The notes under the pieces were generated by a model. It searched no databases and had not been told where the DNA came from. It saw nothing but the letters and a program-made list of their open reading frames with translations. From the NCBI GenBank assembly GCA_038025085.1, contig CM076139.1, positions 49,828,807 through 49,892,806 on the forward strand: a stretch of DNA of 64,000 nt, read 5' to 3'. The position numbers and the translations under genes are program-made. The stretch comes from Tetragonia tetragonoides. Taxonomy: Eukaryota > Streptophyta > Magnoliopsida > Caryophyllales > Aizoaceae. Each line of letters starts with the position of its first letter. Position 1 is the stretch's first letter. Shown here piece by piece: positions 47,116-60,135 of this stretch.

Positions 47116-48590
47116 ATAGTTTTAAACATTAAAGTTGGTATAACTATTCAGAGATAACAATGTAAAGCATTATATGATATTAAGCTTAATAAAGTTGAAG
47201 GGGTTATCTTGCAAAAAGAGTAGTTGTAGATATCGAATGCCTACTAGCAATCGCAAAAAGAAATATGGGGATTGGTTGTACACGATGCCGGAAAGATGGC
47301 AGACGACGACGATGAGATCCATATATGAACGTTGAACATATGGGAAGATAAGAGATAAATTGGTGGTGTGTGGTTCCATTATCTATTCATAAGAGAGGAA
47401 TTAACTTTTGTTTTCTTTTTTTGGCTCATCATTTTGTGAGAGAAATTAGCTTACTACTCAATTTCTTGGTTTTGTAATGTTTGACAACTTGTGAGAATGA
47501 ATGAGTCATTAAACTCCATTATGTTTTTGTAGCGTCTCATTATTGCTAATTTCTTTCTTTTTCTTTTCTTTTTTTTTTTTTATTACAGACAATGAATCAC
47601 ATGACGCGCCATAAGTAAATTGACATGTCATTCGTCAATTCAACAACTGATGAGGCGAGCCCTGATTTGATCATTACGTTTTAATCTAATTATATAGATA
47701 TAAATCACAACTCTATAAATGCCCAATCATGCATTGTCACTTTGCCTTGATATTATTTACGTAGTTCAAAAATAACATTTTTTGTTCAAAAATGTATCAA
47801 TTATCTCACAATGAGACTGTCTCATACAAATTTTTGTGATTTGCAAATAGCTTACATGTAAATCAGACAAAGGAAAGAAAATGCAAATGAAATAACAGAA
47901 AACAAAAGTAAACTACCCAAACTACCCCCTAAAATCCAAGAAAATAAGGGCAAATTTGTCATCCCCTCAGAAAAAATGCTAGGTAATACACCCAGTGGGT
48001 ATACCAATCACGGTCCCTGTAAATTGCACTACATCAGTAGCATTACTTTTGGGACTGAGTGCTCCTTGGCAAATGGCAGATATATCCACGAAAAACCTTC
48101 GCATCCCACTCCGACACCATTTAAGAAACAATAAAGAGACGCTACAATAATGTTTCTGTAAATGAACAAGCCTGTAATTCTCTACTACTCTAATGACTTA
48201 TCTATTTCCCTCCATTAATGGTGGTAAAGCTCAAAGGTACTGTCAAATGTCATACTATACAGTGTACATCTCAGGAGCAAGTATTTTCCGTACATACATC
48301 TTAGTTCACCAGGCATACCCGTAACAAGAAAGCAAAACTGTCCTAATACAAGCAAAATCCAAAACTATAGAACTTAAGCTTGTTGGTTGATAGACCCTCA
48401 AAGCTGTAGATGTTTAGGATACCATATGTACCGTTATGAGCTTCGTCGTTAAATACTCCCATGCTCGTTTTGTCTGTACTCCCAAGCTCATGTATAAACC
48501 ATTTTAGATCTTAGATCTTATGAAGAAAGCATGATGTGCTGAAGATGTTAGACCTGATTCAGTGAGCGTTGTTTGATTTTGGTACTAAAA
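47116..48590. other. Intergenic DNA and COG7 3' untranslated region
   Basis: No gene is supported. A GAGACTGTCTCATACAA motif at about 47812 resembles the small foldback at 2143-2272. The right half probably contains the 3' untranslated region of the minus-strand COG7 gene. Confidence 0.5.
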
Positions 48591-51500
48591 TCACTGCTCT
48601 AGGTTGACACGCCGCATCCTACAAACAAGGTTGGCAGTGGGAAGGTCCAGCTGGCTGCCAGATTCTGCTCTTATAAGATCGGTTAACTGATCTCTAGGGG
48701 TCGAAAGGCATGTCTGGAATGTGGCGAGCACTAGAGGAATAGGCACAGACAGAGCAGAAAGAACATTACTCAAATACTCAATATCAACTGATAGCTGCTG
48801 AGCCCCACGGTCAGTTATGTACTGAATTCCCCGCAACTGCTCCATGTATATCGCAGTGGCACCCTCCGCAACCTTTCAGATACCAGGGTATAACAAATCA
48901 TCAGCAAACTTTGATGACTAATGTTTCTCAAAATATACAATAAAATTTTAAAAAGTGACTGTAGCTATCTTTTCGTAAATAAGTGGTCAAAGTTTGAGAA
49001 GAACAGCAAAAATGACACTTAATTAAGACATGAGATAACTTTACTTAGGTGTAGTTTTTAAGGTATAGAGGGTCAGAGGAGTTAGCTAATGCAAGAATAT
49101 TAGCTAAAAAACGCAAATAACAGAGGCAATGAGTTTGTCACCTTAAACATCCATTCAGTAGCGAAAAACTGGGCTTCATCTGCGTTGGTGTCATCATTAG
49201 AGATACCTTCTGCAAGGGGCTCCAGTTGCTGAGGCAAAGTAAGAAGATATTCACCGACACTAGTAACATATGATTGAGGGTATGCGCTGAAGCTTGGGAG
49301 AGGGAACGCACTAGGCTCCTCCATGGCAGACCAGATTGGCATACGAGACACGCCACTAAGACGTTGTCGTACTTTTAATATGAGGACATCATACACAAGT
49401 TCATTAACTGTTTCTGTAAATGCAGCGACTCTTTGAGATGCAAGGGGAAGTGCATGAAAGCGAGGGTCTTTAGACTGCACAACAATAAGAAGTAGCTTCA
49501 TTCAGTCAAAGATATGCACCAGAGAATCGTAAGGATCTAAACAAATGAAGACAAGCTAGGCAACAGAGAAAAGCAAAGATTGATAATCCATTAACCTCTT
49601 TACTGCCCCAAAACAAAGAAAAGAAAGGACAATCAACCAGGGGGACCGGGGGGGGGGGAGAGAATTATTAGTCATAACCAAGCAATGGGACACCCTTTTG
49701 GGATTCTGCCAGCAAAAGTGTAATAGTGCATCTTAGAGACTTAAACATCTGTCCTATCTCCTACGTGAACCTTTGACTTGCCGGTATCTCTGGACAACCC
49801 TCCAATTTTTCTTGGATTAGAGCTTCTTCAAGCATGACTACTTCACAAAATTATTGGTTAAGGAAAAAAACTAGAGGATTCAGAACGAAGAAACATTTGT
49901 AGAATCGTACCATATCACAAATTATTTAAAATAACATAAGAAATTTATACTATTACTTGGATTAATTTTTGAAGAAAAATGGTTATGATTAGTTTTTCTA
50001 TCTGCTTGCTTGAATTTTCTAAAACAACTTTTCTATCTGCTTCATTTTCAGACTACATGCGCCTCTAAATATCTTGAAGTGCTTCTTTTGTGTTCAGAAA
50101 TGATAAAATTAATTTTTATCTGGAACCTGGAGCTCTTAGTTTTCAAACATTATGGAATGAAGATTCTCACAATAATGGAGTAATGTGAAAAAGCTTACAG
50201 ACAGATATACTTGCCTGCTCCAGAAGGTTGAAAAGCTTCCGAGCCTTTTCAGGAGCATCAACTAACCGCACAGTGGCCATATCTAACACTGCTCTTCCAG
50301 CCAAAGCTAAGTTTCCATTTCCGTCATCATTAGACAAATGTCTCTGGTTTTGGTCCAGACTTGAACCAAGTACTGAAAGGGACAGGCTTGTGCTTAATCT
50401 AGCAACAGTAGCTCTCAAAGAAGCTTCAAAGACTGAGGATCTGCTGGTTAAACAATCAGCAACAGTGAGAATCTGCAATGCACCTTGAACAAAGGACCAT
50501 TCTTCCTCATTTGAAATTAGGTCAGGTTTACGAGGATTATGTGTTCCATCCTTCTTGTCGAATCCCGAGTCCCGCCTTAATCCAGTACCATCAGATGCAT
50601 TATCAACTCCACACACAGTTCTTAAAGATTTTAACGTCTCATTAAGACTAGACAGGTACTGCAGCATTATGTCATCCAGTGCAAGAATTAGCTCATCTGC
50701 CTCAGAGCCACCAGTAAAATTGATGCACCTCTCAACTGCAGCTTCAAGAAGTATAATGACTTGAGGAATGGATTCTTCCATTCTTCGAACTGTTTCACTT
50801 AGTTCTATTCCCTGTGCTCCCAGCCCACGAGTAACAGCTCCTCTAAGATCTAATCTCCCAATTTCAGAAGCAAGGATGGCACGCTCCATTCGTCCATATC
50901 TATAGCAGAATGTTTTACAAATTCATTAGATTAGATATTAAATCTGCATGCCTTCATATTTGGAGAAGAAGAAATATGAAAGCATTAGGATAATATTCAA
51001 TAGCACATCCCTAGATGAACTTGGTATATTGCTACTTAGCTATCACCTTGAGTCCAAGGCACACACTAAATCTGTCCTCGAAACTCAACCATCAAGATGT
51101 GTTTTTGATAAATACACATACTGCCGTTCATAGGTTAATGTCGTATGCATGTGTGTTCATATATCAGAATCTTTACCTCTGTTTAAATGTCTCATAAGGT
51201 GAGTAAACGGCCTTCAATACATCAAGTAAAACATGGATCTCCGATTCCAAAAACAGATGTTGGATGTTTCTTGCAAAAGTACTAGTCATGTTATGTAGCT
51301 CAACCATCGCATCTAGATGCTTAGTGTCAATCTTTACACCCTTCGGCATATCACCAGACAATATATCCAATATACCTGAAGATATGAATCGAAATAAATA
51401 TTACCATTGTAAAATATAAAACTACTTGAAAGCCAAACAAAAGAAAAAATTGTTTGAGATTGAAGAGACAAATTAGGAAATTTATATCACCATCTTTTCA

Positions 51501-54500
51501 AGCTTCTAACGACTAACTTGGTTACATGAAAGCTCACAAATTAAAAGCCTGTATAACCATCTAAGTTTGGTACAATATTATTTCAGTGATTAGGCACTAA
51601 CTGTCGCATCTTTGAAGGCTCATCACACACCTAAAATGTAACCATTAATGTTTGAGGACAGCTACATCCCACCCACCCACCCCCCCAAAGAGAAGGGTCA
51701 AAGATTTTTTAAGTGGCTTCAGAGATATAAAAATACTCCAGATATTACGTAATAAATCATGAACACCATATGTATGTTATGGGATGACACGCAACAAACG
51801 TGAAATGGAGAATCACCACAGCTGTCAAGTCATGTGTAAAGGAATAGTTAAGAGAACTTATGTATTATCCAAGAATGAAGCAAAAGGATGTACAAGTGTA
51901 ACCTTTAGCCAATGCTCTTGTTTCAGGAACAACATCTCCAGTTGCAAGGTTGATACGGGAAATGAAATTTGCATTGACCGCAACCATTGCCTCGATTAAC
52001 AACTTTGGAACTAGTGTTTTGTAATCATCAGGGAAAGCAATCATGCACCTGCAGAAAAGTAGCACATAAGATTCATTTTGCAAGGAAAGAAAAGTTTACA
52101 AGTACATCAACAATAACAACACCCAATGTGATCTCAGCGCTGACAAGGTATCGGAAGATCAAGATTTGCACATTCGACCCCTCACGAGTAGAGAGGCTAT
52201 TTCAGAATGACCCACAATAGCAATTTTGGGAACCATTTCTCTAAGTATGAAAATATCTTTGATAATAGAGAAAAGAAGAGATGTAAAGACAACGGTGACA
52301 TAACCAATAACAAGAAACTCGAAAGCAAGCCATCAGGCAACAGTATCACAGAAGGAGATCTAAGCAACAGAGCAAAGCCGACCAATTGAATTGTAGTTTA
52401 AAAGCATGACCATTATTCACCAAGCTACATAAAAAGGTATCTCAAAACATTTTTTCCCCATAACACTTAATGCTAATTGAGAACATACCACTTCCATTCT
52501 TGCTCAAGATAGAGTAGCAACTCATCATAAAAAGTTGGCAACCAGTTGGAGAACGAAACAGTTGATGAATTTGACTGGAACTCAGTTGCACTCCCTAACC
52601 TCTCCCCATCATTTAACTCAGCAGACAACCTACTGGCTTGCTGCCTGGACCCATATTCATCCCAGAGTTGCTTTATGGGCTTGAGGTGAACCTTAGTATA
52701 GTATACTTCTAGGGACTTGAATCTATCAATTCTTACAAGAACTCCCCACATCTCTTGAGCAACATCAACCTATATAACAAATAATGAAAGTCCATCAAAC
52801 ATAAAGTGCATAACTAGCAGAAGTTCAAAGGGAAGAAAGCTTATATATAACACAAAAGCAGGAAAGCAAACAGTACATGGAGAAATACTTTACTTTACGG
52901 TTAGTCAGAGCATCTGTGAGACGAGGCTGCACCATTGCATCCAGCCTATCCTCTAAGACCTCAAGTTGCTTCCTCACATTCGCAAATTCAGCAACCTGAA
53001 AAGATATAGAGCAGCACTCAGAAATGTCTCAAACCCCGCGTGACTAGCATACAACCATTTGTAAAGCAGACTGACATCATACCTCACCTACAGCGGACAA
53101 GCAATGCCGCATGTTTGCCAAAGTTTCTGCAGCTCGTGGGAGATCACCACTGGCAAAAACATCCTCCACAGTTGAGCTCATTTGAGTCAAGCCAGCAGCA
53201 TCCTGCATGACGAAAGAAAATTGCCTTATTAAACACCCCACACTTTCTTGACCCTGTTAACTAGATAACAAGAACCAATCAACAGTATCTAACCTGTAGT
53301 GTCTCATATGCAGCTTCCATCCTATGCTTAACAGTATCAACTTTAGCAAGAGCTGCGATAGATTCCGCAGCAGAGCCTTCTGCCTGAACATGATCAAAGC
53401 AACAAAAAAGAAATTCCTTCTTCTAATCAACATCAATAGAATTTTCAGTTACATGGCAACCCCAGATTAAAGAAAAGAGAAAAACAAGTCATAACTATTA
53501 ACAAATTACAAAGATCTACATCATCATATCTATCTAAACTTATGCATACCCTCAAAAAAAGAGAAAAACTTATGCATATATATAAGTTTCAACCTGGCAA
53601 CCCATAGAACAGTTTAGAATTTACATCCAAAGAAGGGGGAGGGGACCAAATTGGAACATGTATATTACTGCTCTTAAAAAAAGGCTAGTTACTATTTACT
53701 AGTTTTGGTCCACTTTCCTTTCATGGTCATCGTTTACACATAATGGTATCTTTCAAGCTATTTTACAGGTTAGTGTATAGTGTATACCACTAATAAATGA
53801 GATACGTTTGAGGCAAAGTGAGTAATATTCTTACACCAAATATCAACACAATACAAATGTTCTACACAAAATGTCTCATTGGGAATAAGATCTCTAAACA
53901 GTCAGCTAAATGATTCCTGATGTACTGAAACAATTCAATTATATAAATTTCACAAATGAAGTTACTTCCAACACCAAGTAGCCAGAAGTCATATATACAA
54001 GGTACATATCAGGCGTTGCACAAAACATACCATTCCAACTGTACGGTGATCATGCTTGAGAACTTTTTTCTACTGACTAGAAAAACATAATACACATCTT
54101 GTTCCATAATACTTCATCAGGTTACACTCACTTTCATTTCAGGCAAGTCTCAGTAGACCCGCTACTCAACAACAACAGAGCCTTAAATACATCCAGGTAA
54201 CATACACAATGTCTCTATTCTAGTTCTCCACTCCATCAACTTTAATCAAACATCGTGACCTTTAGGCTATATTGCATGGACTCAGCATAACATACAACAT
54301 GGTAATGTGACATCTAGGCATCAGACTTGACATTTTCCAGAAATCTATCGCGTTATTGGACAAAATTTGAAATGTTTTAACTATCGTAGCCATATTGAGT
54401 ACCCAGTATCCCATATTGGTACTTTCAAATAGAAAGCAACAGGTCTATGTATGTCAATTTTTGGTGTCTACAACTATCCTTAGACAACACTTAACAAAGC

Positions 54501-57233
54501 ATCCTCCCTATAACAAGGAAGTTTTGTTTCTAAAACCTCAGCCCCGCCAAAAATATTGTTCTCACTATTCAATTTGGGTGACAAGTTTATGGTAAAAGGT
54601 TTTCTGATGATATTCTCATTGATCATCCCAATATTTACAATACAAACTATGACAGTTACGAGATCTACTAATTAGGAAACAATCCTAACAACAATAGAAT
54701 TCTACCATAACAAGTACTAGAATATAGAAGAAAAGATAGGAAGAATACAACTCATCTTAGATATGGAAATATTAGTTGAGGAATACCGTAACACCCCCTC
54801 AAGTTGGAGCATAGGGTCCAAGATGCCCAACTTGGATAGAAGTGTATTAAATTGAGAGTGCCAGGAGCACTGGGATGCAGCCCTCAGGGTGGTCCAGTAC
54901 CTCAAGGGTACCCCGGGCCAAGGTATTTTGCTACGGACCGATAGCGATCTCACGTTGACAGGTTGGTGTGACTCTGACTGGCTGCATGTCCTCTCACTCG
55001 CAGGTCTTTCACTGGTTGGCTTGTGTTCCTTGGTCAGTCTCCCATATCTTGGAAAACAAAGAAGCAACAAACTGTCTCCAAGTCTTCAGCCAAGGCCGAA
55101 TATTGCTCAATGGCGGCTGTCACCTGCGAGCTTAAATGGCTCGAACGAAGTGACAGTCGACTTCAATGTGCATTGTGCGCTCGTGAAATACTGGATTCCG
55201 AGCAATATGCAATTTCGATGGACACCCAAGCTCAAAAGAAGACCTTTGAGCCATTTAAGCTCGCAGGTGACAGCCGCTATTGAGCGATATTCGGACTCGG
55301 CCGAAGACTTAGAGACAGTTTGTTGCTTCTTTGTTTTCCAAGAAATGGGAGACTGACAAAGGAACACAAGCCAACCAGTTAAAGACCTGCGAGTGAGAGG
55401 ACATGCAACCAAGTCAGACTCACACCAGCCTGTCAACGTGAGATCGCTATCGGCCTGTAGCAAAATACCTTGGCCCGGGGTACCCTTGAGGTACCGGACC
55501 ACCCTGAGGGCTGTCGTCCAGTGCTCCTGGCGCTCTCAATTTGATGCACTTCTTTCTAAGTTGGGCATCTTGGACCCCATGCTCCAACTTGAGGGGGTGT
55601 TACGATATTCCTTAACTAATAATTCCATATCTAAGATGACTTGTATTCTTCCTATCTTTTCTCCAATATTCTAGTACTTGTTATGGTAGAATTTTACTGT
55701 TGTTAGGATTGTTTCCTAATTAGTAGATCTTATAACTGTCATAGTTTGTATTATAAATACTAGGATGATCAATGAGAATATCATCAGAAAACCTTTTACC
55801 ATAAACTTGTTAGTTATCCATCTAAGATCTAAGCTATTTAACAACACACTTCACATCATTTAACATGTATACTTGACAAACCCCAATGCACTCACCAAAA
55901 CATACTTTAAATCTCACCAATTATGCCAACATAGATGATAGACCATAAAAATAAGTAATTTTACAAAATTCTCCAATTTTCTCCAGATCCCACCATCCCC
56001 TCATCCCCCTACCCCAAATCAATATGAATCTTCATAAGAGCAAGAAGAATCACACCAGCATCAAAAACTCCTTCCATGTGTGGATATATCCATGGATGCA
56101 ATCTTTTCCCTTTTTCTTTTCCTTTCGTATCTTTTCAACATAATTACACCAATCACTTCCTTTTACAAACATAAAATATCCTCACTAAAACAATACTAAT
56201 CCAAAAATTTGATAAAATTTCATTCCTAAGTAGGTCAAAATTGTATGCATTGTTCTCCTAATTCAAAAAATCATAGGTCATAGTATTTTCTTCTGAATTT
56301 TTTTTTCACCATAAAATTAGAGTAATTTTACAATCCTCTCCAGATCCCAAGCCCTAGCCCATATGGATGCCAAGGTTCACCCTACCAAATAAATAAAAAA
56401 CAAAACTAAGTTACACTATGATCAAATACTCCTCATGTCCTCAAGTAGTTCATTTCAATGTATGGATATTCATATAGTTATTATATCCCTAGAATCAATT
56501 CGTACTTTCCGTTTTCAATTCCTGAATAGCTCGAAATTCTACACATTGTTCAAAAATCATGTCAATCTTTTTCTTTTAACATCATACATGTTCACATCCA
56601 CAAAACCTCAAGTTCCTAAATTACACGATAAACATCCATTAATTTTGATAAAATTCACTTCAATACCTGATTAGCTTTAAATTCCACACATTGTTCTCCT
56701 AATTCGAAAAATCAGGTCAATCCTTTTTCTTTCAAAATCAATACTTGTTCATATTGACAAAACCTCAATTTCCTAAATTACACGATAAACATCCCTTAAT
56801 TCTGATAGTATTTAGTTCAATCACCAAATAGCTCAAAAATCCACACATTGTTCTCCTAATTCGAAAAATCAATGTCAATTTCCTTTTTCTTTCGAGATCA
56901 TATATCTTCTTCATTTTCACAAAAATAGACAAATAAATAAATTCGAACCTGCTTGAGTTTCTGGAGGATAGAGGAAACTGAAGAGCGAAGAGAGACAGCA
57001 TCATCACGGACACGGATGACGTCACGAGTGGCGCGAGGGACACGTAGAATAGCAGCAGAACTTTGTTCTTCAAGAGAAGCAGCGATCTCTTCAGACATCA
57101 TTTGAAGCTTCATTTCTAGATCCACTAAGTGTTTATCAAGAGGATCTTGTGGGTGACGTGATTGCACGGCCGTGTTTATCCATTTCTTCGCGTCGAATTT
57201 CTCGTCTGAGAATGATCCTAAATCCACCATCAT
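48591..57233 (-). CDS. COG7: Conserved oligomeric Golgi complex subunit 7 (COG7)
   Basis: COG7 belongs to lobe B of the eight-subunit COG tether, which captures vesicles for retrograde traffic at the Golgi and keeps glycosyltransferases in place; the Arabidopsis gene is EMBRYO YELLOW. Ten exons, listed 5' to 3' on the minus strand, join in frame: 57233-56949, 53383-53294, 53202-53083, 52995-52894, 52769-52489, 52048-51903, 51375-51177, 50899-50215, 49474-49142 and 48872-48591. The product is 840 residues, as expected (~836 in Arabidopsis). The N-terminus MMVDLGSFSDEKFDAKKW and the helical repeats (YDELLLYLEQEWKW, PIKQLWDEY, ANLVCRMRR) are strongly family-like. There is no signal peptide or membrane segment; it is a peripheral Golgi protein. 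Intron 8 uses a GC-AG pair. Intron 1 (3565 bp) holds a large Copia-derived palindrome. The second ATG (57230) is an alternative start one codon in. Confidence 0.95.
50213..50214 (-). other. GC donor of COG7 intron 8
   Basis: The exon ends GAGCAG and the intron begins GCAAGT on the minus strand. The next exon starts after TTGTGCAG at 49474, restoring EQ-SKDPRF, which is conserved in COG7. A GC-AG intron with a strong AG-GCAAGT context is a known minor class; no GT donor nearby keeps the frame and conserved residues. Confidence 0.85.
54579..55812. mobile_element. Copia-derived palindrome inside COG7 intron 1
   Basis: Arms 54581-55142 and 55248-55810 are inverted copies (about 95% identical by eye) around a 105-bp centre. 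Reading outward, each arm has an inward-pointing Copia RNase H fragment (RYLKGTPGQGILL, GWCDSDW, PISWKTKKQ, EYRSIAAVTCELKWL), then an outward-pointing pol C-terminus (LLSKLGILDPM), a purine tract CTTGAGGGGG, and a ~213-bp LTR beginning TGTTACG. The centre carries, on the minus strand, the continuation of RNase H (NPVFHERT, HIEVDCHFV). So the natural order is scrambled and mirrored rather than two intact elements. No target duplication was seen. The frames are broken and should not be treated as genes. Confidence 0.85.
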
Positions 57234-58716
57234 GTTTCGATGATTTGATTTTTTTGAATGTGAAAATTATCAATGCTAGTTCATAAGAGAGAGAATTTGA
57301 ATTTTAATCCGTGATTCGAGGTTGAGGATGAATGTTGATATCAAAGGGGTGCAGGTTTCTTAGCGACTGAAAATGGTGAGCAAATTGGGCATTGCTGATG
57401 CAGAGAGTAGGGGGAGACTGGAGAGAGAGAGGAGAGAGAGAGAGAGAGGAAATCTGATGTTTAGTTTAAAAGAGGTGAGCAGGGCTGAAAGAGCAAATAT
57501 CAGTTGAAGCTTGAAGGGTTAGCCCAAATTGTGAGAGACATTATTGAGAGTCCACTCAGCCCAGGAAGGATTTTTTTTTTTTTATTTTATATTTTTTCTC
57601 GTTGAAAGGTTGAGTGGTTGTATTAAAGTGACAAAAAAAACAAACATATAATCTAAAGTTTGCTTTCGGGACGGAACTCTTCGGGATAAAGGACACTCAC
57701 AAAATTAGAGAAGGTCGCCCAGGCGGCAAAAAAGTATGCCAGGGTATTGTTCGTTAGAGTAATAAACATTATATTGACATCAAAAGCCTGAACTTAAATT
57801 AAATTTTTTTACTCGCAAGTATACTAATTTTAAAGGCGATATAACCCATCAAAATACTAAATGAACGAGTGACAGGGGTTCTACTCATTTATTAAGTGAG
57901 CATTGAATCTGTGCTCTTATTTCGCGTGTTCATTATCGATCGAGTTTTGGCCGAGTATGTTCAGGAGCCGCTCACAAGTACACTGACTTGTTTGTAACCC
58001 TAATAGGTTAAACTAACCCATCTCTGATGAGCTAACAGACTCAAGCAAAAGAGTAGACTGTAAAGAACGGTAAATGAAGATATATTCTCCATACATAAAT
58101 GAGAATTTAAACCTCTAACCAATTATCACCATTAAATTGTGAGATTAGGATAGTTATCACTTGTACTCCTAAATCTAGGACAATTTAGAGGAGGTAGTAC
58201 ATGTAAAAATTAAAATATTTCTAGCTAGACGTGAATATTAGCATGGTGGTAGTGATTTCACTAGCTAATTAAGTGCCGCCAATGCCATGTATGAATACAA
58301 TTTCTAAACTTTTCCACCCACAAAGCAAGTTTTTATACTAGTAATTGTTTTGCTCTGTAAATTACTTATATATCCAAAAAAAGATGATGACAAATATCCA
58401 ACTTCTAATTCCCACAAATGCAGACAAAACAAAATCCATGCATTTTATATGCGCCAAAAACTTAATTTTACACCCCAAAAAAAAAAAAAAAGCTTATGGT
58501 GGCAATAGAATACAAAATGAGCTCCAAACATGTGTACCTTACTCATTCTCCATATTATCCCCAAAACACTTACTTTGTGGCTCTCCTTTTATTTAAATTT
58601 CTTACATTAAATTCACCCATAGGCCACAAGCCCATCACTAGGATAGCCTAAAAACTTCAACACCAACATACCTAAGTAGCAATACTCACTCACCTCTCTA
58701 TCACTCAAATTAAACC
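57234..58716. promoter_or_regulatory. Divergent intergenic region between COG7 and PEX11B
   Basis: The two genes point away from this 1.5-kb gap, which must hold both promoters. A GA-rich tract at 57419-57449 lies just upstream of COG7. An old repeat at 57830-57990 resembles the inverted segment at 6190-6365. A short T/A-rich box lies near 58586 upstream of PEX11B. I see no open frame of note. Confidence 0.5.
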
Positions 58717-59412
58717 ATGAGCACCAACGACACCCTAGACAAGCTAGTCATCTTCCTAGCCAAAAGGGATGGCATAGACAAGCTAGTCAAGACCTTCCAA
58801 TACGTCTCTAAGCTAACCCACTGGCATGCCGAGTTAACCCAGCCCGAAGTAGCCCACCGGGCCAAACTGTGGGAAGTGGCGGCGGGGATGACCCGGAAGG
58901 CCTTCAGGAGCGGACGGTTCCTGACGGGCCTCAACACGATCCGTCGTAGCCCAGGCCCGACCCGCGGGTTCCGGACCCTAGCCGTGCTTGGCAATGCAGG
59001 GGAAATGGTCTACTTCTTCTTTGACCACTTCACTTGGTTATCAAGGATTGGGGTGTTGGATGCAAAGCTGGCTAAAAAGGCGAGCTACATATCAGCTTTC
59101 GGAGAGGCGGTTGGGTACGTGTTCTTCTTGATCTCGGACTTTATTCTCCTACAAGAGGGGTTAAGGAGACAGAAAATGCTCATTAAGGGTTTGGAGAGTG
59201 GAAAGAAAGAAGGGGAGGATGTTAAGGAGAGTGTGGAGAAGATAAGGGCGGATAGGGTGATGAGGCTAATGGCGGTGGCGGCTAACGTGGCGGATTTGGT
59301 GATCGCGGTGGCGGAGATTGAGCCGAATCCGTTCTGCTGCCATGCGGTAACGTTGGGGATTAGTGGCTTGGTCTCTGCATGGGCTGGTTGGTATAGAAAC
59401 TGGCCTTCATGA
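58717..59412 (+). CDS. PEX11B: Peroxisomal membrane protein PEX11, B-type
   Basis: PEX11 proteins bind and curve the peroxisomal membrane, elongating the organelle before fission. The intact single-exon frame gives 231 residues, and the whole length matches the plant PEX11B group. Conserved stretches include DTLDKLVIFLAKRDGIDKL and KTFQYVSKL in the N-terminal amphipathic region, RKAFRSGRFLTG, NAGEMVYFFFDHFTWLSRIG, and the C-terminal membrane segment GISGLVSAWAGWYRNW. A charged loop (residues ~150-185) lies between hydrophobic segments. The ATG is preceded by AAACC, and no upstream in-frame ATG is near. Codon use is much more GC-rich at its start (58840-58990) than in neighbouring genes. COG7 is divergent upstream. 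In Arabidopsis PEX11b is light-induced; nothing in this promoter proves that here. Confidence 0.94.
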   Translation: MSTNDTLDKLVIFLAKRDGIDKLVKTFQYVSKLTHWHAELTQPEVAHRAKLWEVAAGMTRKAFRSGRFLTGLNTIRRSPGPTRGFRTLAVLGNAGEMVYFFFDHFTWLSRIGVLDAKLAKKASYISAFGEAVGYVFFLISDFILLQEGLRRQKMLIKGLESGKKEGEDVKESVEKIRADRVMRLMAVAANVADLVIAVAEIEPNPFCCHAVTLGISGLVSAWAGWYRNWPS

Positions 59413-60135
59413 ACGACTTTTAGATTTGGAGGTCTTTCTTTTTCTTCTTTGTTCTGTGTAATTAGTGGAGATGTGTGTTTCTGATATCTAAAATGAACAG
59501 ATAAATCACAAAGAAAGGAATGAAATCAATGGTTCCATGACCGTTTACTTTATCTAAGTTGCAATTAAACATGACATTGTACATCCTTCAAGTTCAAATT
59601 CAAATTCAGAACTCTGTATCGTTCTAATTTTATCAAATGTCACAGAAGGGACAAACCCAAGCTTCATAATTCATTGAATTAAGATCTTTTTTTGGTTACC
59701 AACTTTTTGACACTTTCACTATAATTACGTTTTACCAGATCCTGGCTAAAAAAAATACACCAAGTTCCACAAATTAATTAAAACAGCATACCAAAATATA
59801 GTGGCGTACTCGTTGGCGTTGCACAGATACCACAAATGTGAACATTTCAATCTTCAGAACAGTTAGATCCTCAAGTTCACGAAATGGATCTCCTCAGCTC
59901 CATACTGCCCCTATAAAGTATAAACCCCCTCACTGTCCCTGCTGCAGAAAACTGTAACGAGAGAAGCACAAGTATGAAATGAATATGATATGAAGCACAA
60001 CCAGTAAATATAATCCCTGCAAGCAAGGGTATCTGATTTCCATCATAAAATGTTACCAAGGAGGAACCTGAGTAAAGAGATAACACGACTACACGATGCT
60101 CGTAATTCAAGTGCCTCCTTGGTAAATCAAGTTTT
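59413..60135. other. Convergent 3' regions of PEX11B and the coiled-coil gene
   Basis: The interval carries the 3' ends of both genes. The 88-residue minus-strand frame at 59877-60143 has no recognisable domain and overlaps the last exon of the coiled-coil gene; I treat it as chance. Confidence 0.6.

Noticed and set aside
54889..55502. Two overlapping frames with RNase H similarity, considered as a host-adopted gene
   Set aside because: They lie on the two arms of one palindrome, lack catalytic completeness, and read out of frame through the centre.
48591..57233. Treating each COG7 open frame as a separate gene or a broken pseudogene
   Set aside because: All ten exons join in frame at consensus splice sites to a full-length family member.
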